Source: CAIPAT01 sp037144075
GTDB lineage: Bacteria; Verrucomicrobiota; Lentisphaeria; Victivallales; Victivallaceae
Direction: 5' to 3'
Assembly: GCA_037144075.1 (NCBI GenBank)
Contig: JBAWXM010000154.1
Coordinates: forward strand, 1-11,421
DNA length: 11,421 nucleotides
Shown one piece after another: positions 6,576-11,421 of this stretch. Under the pieces are notes generated by a model, which did no database searches, was not told the DNA's origin, and saw only the letters and a list, made by a program, of their open reading frames with translations. Position 1 is the stretch's first letter; every line of letters starts with the position of its first letter. The position numbers and the translations under genes were made by a program.

Positions 6576-7730
6576 TTATATTGTCAATGCTGTATCTCTG
6601 GCCCATTTGTCAACTGATAGAATAGCATCAAGTGCTGGTTGTTCAAGCACTTGATGCATCGACATTACCTTTTCTATTATCCGCCAGATATCGGTAAATC
6701 CGATTTCAGATCTGCTGAATCTTGCCACCGCCACTTCGTTCGCGGCATTCATTACCGCCGGCATGGTGCCGCCGGCATGAAGCGCGCTGTAAGCAAAATC
6801 CAGCGATGGAAACAGTTTGCGGTCAGGCATCTGGAAGTTCAGTTGTGAAAATACCGAAAAGTCCAGCGGTCTCATGCCGCCGGAATACTTTTCAGGGTAG
6901 GTAATGGCATATTGAATCGGGAAACGCATGTCCGGCGTTGACATTTGCGCCAGAATTGTACCGTCAATGAACTCCACCATCGAATGAATTACTGACTGGG
7001 GATGGATTACCACGTCAATCTTGCTGCCGGGCATGCCGAAAAGGAAAGCGGCCTCAATGATTTCCAGCGCTTTATTCATCAGGCTGGCCGAATCTATGGT
7101 TACTTTAGGCCCCATATTCCATGTCGGATGATCCAGCGCTTTTTCGTAAGTTGCATTTTGTATCTCTTCGCTTGACGCATTGAGCAGAGGACCGCCGCTG
7201 CAGGTCAGAATCAGGCGTGAAACGTCTTGTCTGCGTTTGCCTTCGAGGCATTGGAAAATCGCGCTGTGTTCGCTGTCGACAGGAACGACTCTGACGCCGT
7301 ATCTGGCCGCTTCTTTCATTACCAGATCGCCTGCCATGACCAGAACTTCTTTGCTGGCCAGCGCTATTTCTTTGCCGGCCCGGATGGCCTCCAGCACCGG
7401 CAGCAGGCCGCCGGTGCCGACAATCGCGCAAAACACCAGATCAACATCCGGACGGGTGACCATTTCCAGAATATATTCTTCCCCCGCCTGACCTTCGCAG
7501 TCCGGAGGCAGCATCTTTAAAAGGTCGTCTTTTCGCGATGCGTCCGAGGTTACGGCGTATGGACATTTTAGTTCAGCAGCCTGTTCCGCCAGCCGTTTAA
7601 GATTGTTTCTGGCGGCAAGGCCGCAGACTTCAATACGGGCGGAAAGAGTTTTAGCTACTTTCACTGCATTTTCGCCGATTGACCCGGTGGAGCCCAGAAT
7701 TACAATTTTCTTCTTTTTTACCGCAGTCAT
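6576..7730 (-). CDS. dxr: 1-deoxy-D-xylulose 5-phosphate reductoisomerase
   Basis: NADPH- and divalent-metal-dependent enzyme that rearranges and reduces DXP to MEP, the committed step of the MEP isoprenoid pathway; it is the target class of fosmidomycin. From the ATG at 7730 it has 384 residues. Seen: the NADPH loop GSTGSIG (13-19), ASKEVLVMAG (125-134), metal ligands in PVDSEHSAIFQCL (Asp152, Glu154), CSGGPL (177-182), HPTWNMGPKVTIDSASLMNK (201-220) with Glu223 just after, and HPQSVIHSMVEF (243-254). An upstream in-frame TTG at 7757 would overlap dtd by 20 nt and add nine residues. I reject it because the ATG is in family position and lies 7 nt after the dtd stop. The only nearby Shine-Dalgarno-like site (AAAGG) is 12 nt from the ATG, so coupling to dtd translation is likely. 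A strong stem-loop lies in its 3' end (6625-6657). Confidence 0.97.
   Translation of the reverse strand: MTAVKKKKIVILGSTGSIGENAVKVAKTLSARIEVCGLAARNNLKRLAEQAAELKCPYAVTSDASRKDDLLKMLPPDCEGQAGEEYILEMVTRPDVDLVFCAIVGTGGLLPVLEAIRAGKEIALASKEVLVMAGDLVMKEAARYGVRVVPVDSEHSAIFQCLEGKRRQDVSRLILTCSGGPLLNASSEEIQNATYEKALDHPTWNMGPKVTIDSASLMNKALEIIEAAFLFGMPGSKIDVVIHPQSVIHSMVEFIDGTILAQMSTPDMRFPIQYAITYPEKYSGGMRPLDFSVFSQLNFQMPDRKLFPSLDFAYSALHAGGTMPAVMNAANEVAVARFSRSEIGFTDIWRIIEKVMSMHQVLEQPALDAILSVDKWARDTALTI
6625..6657. repeat. 12-bp perfect inverted repeat inside the dxr 3' end
   Basis: GCATCAAGTGCT (6625-6636) and AGCACTTGATGC (6646-6657) are exact reverse complements around a 9-nt loop. In the dxr mRNA this forms a stable 12-bp stem about 50 nt before the stop codon and about 90 nt before the rseP start. 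It encodes part of the C-terminal helix around HQVLEQPALDA. No U-run follows on the minus strand, so it is not an intrinsic terminator. It may set mRNA stability or processing between dxr and rseP. Confidence 0.75.
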
Positions 7731-7737
7731 TATTAAG

Positions 7738-8184
7738 TTATGCCTTTCGTGATTCAATCATCAAAGTTACCGGTCCGCAGTTTTTAATATCAACCAGCAT
7801 ATCAGCGCCGAACCGGCCGCTGGCGGTTATGATTCCTGCCGACTGCACCGCGGAAATAAATTTCTCATACAGCGGAATCGCGTGAGCGGGCAGGGCGGCG
7901 TCAACAAAACTAGGACGCCTGCCTTTGCTGGCGTCGCCGTAAAGCGTAAACTGGGAAACAACCAGCGCTTCACCCTTTATATCCAGCAGAGAACGGTTCA
8001 TTTTGTCTTCATCGTCGCGGAAAATGCGCAGATTCACGCATTTGTCAGCCAGAAAATCCACGTCACGCTCGTCGTCGTCATGTTTTACTCCGAGCAGAAT
8101 TAACAGGCCGGATCCGATGCGCCCGACTATTTCATGGTCAATCGTTACGGACGCTGATGATACTCGCTGGATAAGCGCGCGCAT
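7738..8184 (-). CDS. dtd: D-aminoacyl-tRNA deacylase (DTD1)
   Basis: Cytoplasmic editing enzyme that hydrolyses D-amino acids (and glycine on tRNA-Ala) from mischarged tRNA. It has 148 residues, normal for DTD. The N-terminus MRALIQRVSSASVTI, the adenosine/active-site SQFTLYGD segment (77-84), GRRPSF (88-93), and the cis Gly-Pro motif NCGPVT (135-140, Gly137-Pro138) identify it. In E. coli the last motif is NDGPVT, so Asp is replaced by Cys here; the catalytic Gly-Pro pair is intact. AGGA with a 6-nt spacer lies across the folE stop codon and precedes the ATG at 8184, giving an 8-nt gap to folE and tight operon packing. There is no obvious functional link to its neighbours beyond co-transcription. 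Confidence 0.95.
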   Translation of the reverse strand: MRALIQRVSSASVTIDHEIVGRIGSGLLILLGVKHDDDERDVDFLADKCVNLRIFRDDEDKMNRSLLDIKGEALVVSQFTLYGDASKGRRPSFVDAALPAHAIPLYEKFISAVQSAGIITASGRFGADMLVDIKNCGPVTLMIESRKA

Positions 8185-8192
8185 TATTAATC

Positions 8193-8732
8193 CTACTTGA
8201 TTAATTTTAAAAATTCATTGCGGGTGGCTGGTTCACTGCGGAAACTGCCTAGCATGGAAGACGTGGTCATGACGGAGTTCTGTTTTTCCACTCCGCGCAT
8301 GAGCATGCAGAGATGCTGGGCCTCCATTACAACACCCACCCCTTCCGCGTTGATTGTGTCCTTAATCGTTTGCGCAATCTGCTTGGTAAGCCGTTCCTGG
8401 AGCTGGAGTCTGCGCGAGAACATATCTACGATCCGCGCCAGTTTGCTTACGCCGAATACTTTGCCGTTCGGGATGTAGCCAATGTGGCATTTGCCGAAAA
8501 AAGGCAGTAAATGATGTTCGCAAAGACTGTAGAATTCAATATCGCGGACTATTACCATATCATCAGATTCAACATCGAAAAAAGCGTTATTGACAACTTC
8601 GTCCAGATTCTGGCGGTATCCACGCGTCAGAAACAGAAAGCTTTCCGCCGTGCGTTTCGGGGTGTCCTTCAATCCTTCTCTGTCAGGGTCTTCACCCATC
8701 TGAATCAATATATTTCTTATGGAATCTTTCAT
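8193..8732 (-). CDS. folE: GTP cyclohydrolase I (FolE, type IA)
   Basis: Converts GTP to 7,8-dihydroneopterin triphosphate, the entry to tetrahydrofolate and to 7-deazaguanine (queuosine) synthesis. It has 179 residues, compact compared with E. coli FolE (222) because the N-terminal extension is short. Zinc ligands are visible as Cys71 and His74 in SLCEHHLLPF and Cys142 in AQHLCMLMRGV. Also present are GEDPDREGLKDTPKR (13-27), IGYIPNGKVFGVSKLARIVD (84-103), LQERLT (111-116), and the C-terminal TTSSMLGSFR (156-165). The zinc Cys/His set shows the type IA enzyme, not the COG1469 IB form. GGAAAGG, 7 nt before the ATG at 8732, supports the start. It is the first gene of the five-gene minus-strand cluster, with a promoter candidate at 8771-8798. 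Confidence 0.97.
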   Translation of the reverse strand: MKDSIRNILIQMGEDPDREGLKDTPKRTAESFLFLTRGYRQNLDEVVNNAFFDVESDDMVIVRDIEFYSLCEHHLLPFFGKCHIGYIPNGKVFGVSKLARIVDMFSRRLQLQERLTKQIAQTIKDTINAEGVGVVMEAQHLCMLMRGVEKQNSVMTTSSMLGSFRSEPATRNEFLKLIK

Positions 8733-8770
8733 TAAATAGCCTTTCCGTCAGTTTTATAAATCATCCTGAA

Positions 8771-8798
8771 AATATATCAAAAATATTGCCTTATTCAA
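8771..8798 (-). promoter_or_regulatory. Extended -10 promoter candidate for the folE-dtd-dxr-rseP-ispG cluster
   Basis: On the minus strand TTGAAT (8798-8793) is followed by a 16-bp spacer and TATATT (8776-8771). A TGA directly before the hexamer gives the extended -10 form TGnTATATT. The predicted start near 8764 leaves a leader of about 32 nt, enough for the GGAAAGG ribosome site. No better pair is visible on this side of the spacer. It is a prediction from sequence alone. Confidence 0.5.
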
Positions 8799-8831
8799 CA
8801 AATCATTCTAATATTCACCCAGTTTTTAATT

Positions 8832-8849
8832 TTAATATTTAAATATTAA
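8832..8849. promoter_or_regulatory. 18-bp perfect AT-only palindrome between folE and hydG
   Basis: TTAATATTTAAATATTAA is an exact palindrome centred between bases 8840 and 8841, within the 185-bp divergent spacer. It lies about 33 bp upstream of the folE -35 box and about 70 bp before the hydG ATG, where an operator or UP-like element could act on both genes. It does not match the FNR (TTGAT-N4-ATCAA) or Rex half-sites that I know. Long AT palindromes can also occur by chance in such AT-rich DNA. Confidence 0.4.
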
Positions 8850-8917
8850 TTTCCAGTGGTATGTTACTTCTTTGAAAAATAACCATTTTATTATCTTTAA
8901 TATAAAGGGGCTGAATA

Positions 8918-10336
8918 ATGCTGAATAAAACAATGTCAAAAAATTGTGTTGACTTCATCAATGATGGAAAAATAGCTTCAATTATTGAAAATACGCGGGA
9001 AGATGCCGGACGCGTCCGGGCGATTATTGCTAAAAGCATGGAAAAGAAGCCGCTGACGGTAGAGGAAACCGCCGCATTGATTGCCGCCGAATCTCCTGAA
9101 CTGGTTGAAGAAATTTTCAATGCCGCCAGGCAATTGAAAAAAGACGTTTACGGTAATCGGATCGTTCTTTTTGCCCCGCTCTACATCGGCAATTTCTGTG
9201 TCAATGACTGCAAATATTGCGCATTCCGCCGCAGTCTGCGTTCCACGGTGCGGAAAACTCTCAGTCCGGCGGAGACAGTTCAACAGGTGGAAGCGCTTGA
9301 AGATGTCGGACACAAAAGGCTGATCCTGGTATTCGGCGAACACCCGGATTACACCCCGGAATTTATGGCTGATACTGTCCGGACTGTCTATTCCGTAAAG
9401 AAAGGCAAAGGAGAAATCCGCCGGGTTAATATCAATGCCGCACCGCTCGATCATGCCGGGTTCAAAACCATGAAAGACTCTGGCATTGGCACATATCAGA
9501 TTTTTCAGGAGACCTATCATCACGCGACTTATCAGGAATGTCATCCGTCGCAGACACATAAAGGCGATTATTTGTGGCGGCTGGACGGACTCTCCCGCGC
9601 GTTCGAGTCCGGCTGCGACGATATGGGCATCGGCGCGCTTTTCGGCCTGCATGACTGGCGTTTTGAAGTCCTCGGACTGATAACCCATTCATTGCATCTC
9701 CAGAATATATACAATGTCGGGCCGCATACCATCAGTTTCCCGCGCCTGCGTCCGGCACATGGAATATCCTTCGACTCAAAATATTTTGTCAGCGATCATG
9801 ATTTCAAGCGGCTGGTCGCGATTCTGCGGCTTTCGGTTCCTTATACCGGACTGATCTGCACTGCCCGCGAGACTGCCGGAATCCGCCGTGAAGTCATGCA
9901 GTTCGGCGTGTCCCAGATCGACGCTGGAACCAGACTGGAGCTTGGCGGGTACAGCGAGAAAGATCGGACAGGCCAGGAACTTAAAAGAGAACAGTTCCAG
10001 ATCGGCGACGTCCGTTCCCTTGACGAAGTGATGGGAGAACTGATCCATGAAGGCTATATCCCAAGCTTCTGCACATCATGTTACCGCCTGGGACGTACCG
10101 GTGAACATTTTATGGAATATGCCATTCCGGGTTTTATTCAGCGTTTCTGCACTCCCAACGCCATGACCACGCTTTGCGAATATCTCGAGGATTATGCTTC
10201 CGACGAAGTCAGAAAGGCAGGTTTCGAGCTTATTTCAAAAGAGCTTGAGACTATGACTGACGAGAAACAGAGAAAAATGATTACGGACCGCCTTGCCGAA
10301 ATCCGGATTGACGGTAAGCGCGATCTCTATTTTTGA
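8918..10336 (+). CDS. hydG: [FeFe]-hydrogenase maturation radical SAM protein HydG
   Basis: Radical SAM tyrosine lyase, 472 residues. It cleaves tyrosine to p-cresol and dehydroglycine and builds the Fe(CO)(CN) synthon used for the [FeFe]-hydrogenase H-cluster, working with HydE and HydF. The radical SAM cluster motif is CX3CX2C at Cys94, Cys98 and Cys101 (FCVNDCKYCAFRR). The C-terminal auxiliary cluster CX2CX22C is visible at Cys385, Cys388 and Cys411. That second cluster separates HydG from its paralogue ThiH, which ends differently. Other conserved stretches are VFGEHPDYTP (138-147), YQIFQETYHHATY (193-205), and NVGPHTISFPRLRPA (266-280). AAAGGGG (8904-8910), 7 nt before the ATG at 8918, fixes the start. 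An in-frame ATG 15 nt later lacks such a site. It is divergent from folE, and no hydE, hydF or hydrogenase gene is adjacent. Presence implies an anaerobic hydrogen metabolism. Confidence 0.96.
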   Translation: MLNKTMSKNCVDFINDGKIASIIENTREDAGRVRAIIAKSMEKKPLTVEETAALIAAESPELVEEIFNAARQLKKDVYGNRIVLFAPLYIGNFCVNDCKYCAFRRSLRSTVRKTLSPAETVQQVEALEDVGHKRLILVFGEHPDYTPEFMADTVRTVYSVKKGKGEIRRVNINAAPLDHAGFKTMKDSGIGTYQIFQETYHHATYQECHPSQTHKGDYLWRLDGLSRAFESGCDDMGIGALFGLHDWRFEVLGLITHSLHLQNIYNVGPHTISFPRLRPAHGISFDSKYFVSDHDFKRLVAILRLSVPYTGLICTARETAGIRREVMQFGVSQIDAGTRLELGGYSEKDRTGQELKREQFQIGDVRSLDEVMGELIHEGYIPSFCTSCYRLGRTGEHFMEYAIPGFIQRFCTPNAMTTLCEYLEDYASDEVRKAGFELISKELETMTDEKQRKMITDRLAEIRIDGKRDLYF

Positions 10337-10499
10337 GGCGGACTTTGCCAGTAATCCGGCATAAGTATGTCAAGTCTGTGCAATTAAAGCTGAATGTGCA
10401 GTTCACGCAGGTCGATTTTCACCCCGCTTGTAGATATTATTTGCTTTTTTTAAATAATTAGTGTATAATAGTTTATATATAGAAAGCGGGGGATGATTT
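10337..10499. other. Intergenic spacer with promoter and long-range inverted repeat
   Basis: This 163-bp spacer follows hydG. Its right half holds a strong promoter for the next gene. The 8-bp arms CCCCGCTT (10422-10429) and AAGCGGGG (10484-10491) are exact reverse complements flanking that promoter, and the right arm merges with the downstream ribosome site. I see no intrinsic terminator behind hydG, so read-through from hydG is possible. Confidence 0.6.
10441..10469 (+). promoter_or_regulatory. Strong sigma70-type promoter for the unknown membrane-anchored gene
   Basis: TTGCTT (10441-10446), a 17-bp spacer and a consensus TATAAT (10464-10469) stand before the gene at 10500. Transcription would begin near 10476, leaving about 24 nt of leader that includes the GGGGGA ribosome site (10488-10493). 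The -10 context TAGTGTATAATA closely resembles the minus-strand promoter before tviC (TAGTGTATATTA). Confidence 0.7.
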
Positions 10500-11279
10500 A
10501 TGGGTGGCAGCGACATTCCTGTTCTTACTCTTGTAGTCGTGAGTTTTCTCACGTGGCTGGTTTTTGTAATCACCGCCTGCAAATTCTATAAATTTTTCAA
10601 TGTCTTCGAAAATTACAAATCCAAAAATGATGTTGAGCTTAACAGTTTAGTCTGGCACGCTAAAAAGCTGGATGGTACGCTGGCGGAAATAACTGCCGAA
10701 TTGCGTCGAGCCAATAAACTGCTTTATGAAATAGATATGGGTAAGAACAGTCAGACGGAAACGGAATCTGCGCCCGAATTCAATACTGAAGATATTCTCC
10801 GGCATAATAAGATGGATTTGAATAAAACGCCATCGTCCCTGCCTGTTGATTACTCTTCTCAGCCGGCTGAACACAAAACTGTTTCTGATGTCGCCGGCTT
10901 GCAGCACTGCCTGGATGAACTCGCGAAGTCTGCAACGCATGAAATTCCGGTTTCAGCCCATGGTGCAACTGGACCCGCACAAGGTTCGCGCAGCACGCAG
11001 CCTGTTCCGGAGTATCAAATTCACGCGAATTCTGAACATCAGGCGCAGCATATCCATCTTCCAGGACAGCATCACTCAGCGGAACAACTTAAGTCTGGAA
11101 CGCTTCACCTGAAAAAGACTCCCGGTGTTATTGACATGGGGCATCTTCCGCCGCCTCCGGATGATTCAACCGGCAGGCTGAGCATTGATACATTGAGTTC
11201 CAAAGCAGGTCAAGTTGACCTTAAACATTTGACCGAAAGCCCTAACGCGGTTTGCGTAAAAACCGATAAATCCCATTAA
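10500..11279 (+). CDS. Unrecognised membrane-anchored protein with coiled coil and His/Pro-rich tail
   Basis: I do not recognise this 259-residue protein. It begins with one hydrophobic segment (about residues 8-27) after a short uncharged N-terminus. Lys28, Lys31, Lys40 and Lys42 follow, so by the positive-inside rule the bulk should face the cytoplasm. Residues about 45-78 (VELNSLVWHAKKLDGTLAEI onward, through ELRRANKLLYEID) look amphipathic and helical, possibly a coiled coil. From about 82 to the end the sequence is low in hydrophobics and rich in Ser, Thr, Pro, Gln and His, likely disordered; no enzyme motif is visible. Near the end a 12-residue pattern G-x-[IV]-D-[LM]-x-H-L-x-x-x-P occurs twice (209-220 and 237-248). 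GGGGGA, 6 nt before the ATG at 10500, and the strong promoter upstream support a real, separately transcribed gene. A scaffold or adaptor at the inner membrane is possible, but that is a guess. Confidence 0.7.
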   Translation: MGGSDIPVLTLVVVSFLTWLVFVITACKFYKFFNVFENYKSKNDVELNSLVWHAKKLDGTLAEITAELRRANKLLYEIDMGKNSQTETESAPEFNTEDILRHNKMDLNKTPSSLPVDYSSQPAEHKTVSDVAGLQHCLDELAKSATHEIPVSAHGATGPAQGSRSTQPVPEYQIHANSEHQAQHIHLPGQHHSAEQLKSGTLHLKKTPGVIDMGHLPPPPDDSTGRLSIDTLSSKAGQVDLKHLTESPNAVCVKTDKSH

Positions 11280-11421
11280 TTCCAGCTATAAATAACGTTT
11301 TCTACTGTCTGACTTTGTCGCGGTTTTTGAACTGTCAATAGTATATTAATAATGACTGCGTTATCTTGTAACCTGTTGTCTCGCAACGTAAAAATCGGTC
11401 TGTGTGCTTTTGAGGCTGAAC
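11280..11421 (+). other. Right-edge spacer without an assignable gene
   Basis: These 142 bp follow the unknown gene. There is no clear terminator hairpin. An ATG at 11352 opens a frame of 23 codons that reaches the window edge, but it has no Shine-Dalgarno-like site and no recognisable motif. The start of a further gene cannot be excluded or shown. Confidence 0.4.

Noticed and set aside
7728..7757. Upstream TTG start for dxr that would overlap dtd
   Set aside because: It adds nine non-conserved residues. The ATG at 7730 sits at the family position and 7 nt after the dtd stop.
8872..8906. TTGAAA with TTTAAT or TATAAA as the hydG promoter
   Set aside because: The implied transcription start would fall inside or after the AAAGGGG ribosome site, so the transcript could not carry it.
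8978..9688. 236-codon minus-strand frame
   Set aside because: It is antisense to hydG, whose motifs and ribosome site are clear. The long opposite frame follows from the codon composition of hydG.
8918..10336. ThiH (thiamine 2-iminoacetate synthase) as the identity of the radical SAM gene
   Set aside because: The C-terminal CX2CX22C auxiliary cluster motif is present, which marks HydG, and no thiamine genes are nearby.
11342..11421. TATATT as a -10 box and the 23-codon open frame from 11352 as a new gene
   Set aside because: No -35 box at 16-18 bp and no ribosome site were found, and the frame is cut by the window edge. There is too little to support a call.

Overview
The window reads as a chromosomal segment of a Gram-negative, probably strictly anaerobic bacterium. 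The evidence is an RseP-type inner-membrane protease, polysaccharide (O-antigen or capsule-like) sugar-nucleotide genes, the MEP isoprenoid pathway, and HydG, which matures the oxygen-sensitive [FeFe]-hydrogenase. I see no RNA genes, insertion sequences, CRISPR arrays, phage genes or integration scars. Taxonomy cannot be fixed from sequence alone. The long RseP with three PDZ domains and the overall gene set would fit a PVC-type lineage such as Lentisphaerota or Kiritimatiellota, but that is a low-confidence guess.

Region 1 (1-3586, minus strand) is a sugar-nucleotide operon read tviC, tviB, rfbB. It is led by a good promoter candidate (TTGAAA, 17 bp, TATATT) and an approximately 140-nt leader that contains a possible micro-ORF. 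TviC (UDP-GlcNAc C4-epimerase family) and TviB (UDP-HexNAc 6-dehydrogenase family) should together make UDP-N-acetylgalactosaminuronate. RfbB makes dTDP-4-keto-6-deoxyglucose for deoxysugars. RfbB loses only its last few residues at the window edge, and the operon probably continues leftward.

Region 2 (3706-8798, minus strand) is a tight five-gene cluster read folE, dtd, dxr, rseP, ispG. Gaps are 8, 7 and 37 nt, followed by a 41-nt overlap. Dxr and IspG are the first committed and the penultimate enzymes of the MEP isoprenoid pathway. RseP is a site-2 intramembrane protease. FolE starts the tetrahydrofolate/7-deazapurine routes, and Dtd edits D-aminoacyl-tRNA. A promoter candidate with an extended -10 lies just upstream of folE. 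A 12-bp perfect stem-loop sits inside the dxr 3' end.

Region 3 (8733-11421) is read to the right. hydG is divergent from folE across a very AT-rich spacer carrying an 18-bp perfect palindrome. After hydG comes a strong promoter (TTGCTT, 17 bp, TATAAT) driving an unrecognised 259-residue membrane-anchored protein. That protein has a coiled-coil segment, a His/Pro/Ser-rich tail and a duplicated 12-residue motif. The last 142 bp hold nothing I can assign.

Most of the window is ordinary housekeeping. I do not see an undescribed multi-gene system. The most unusual items are the triple-PDZ RseP, the unknown anchored protein with its promoter, and the non-coding palindromes and leader features.
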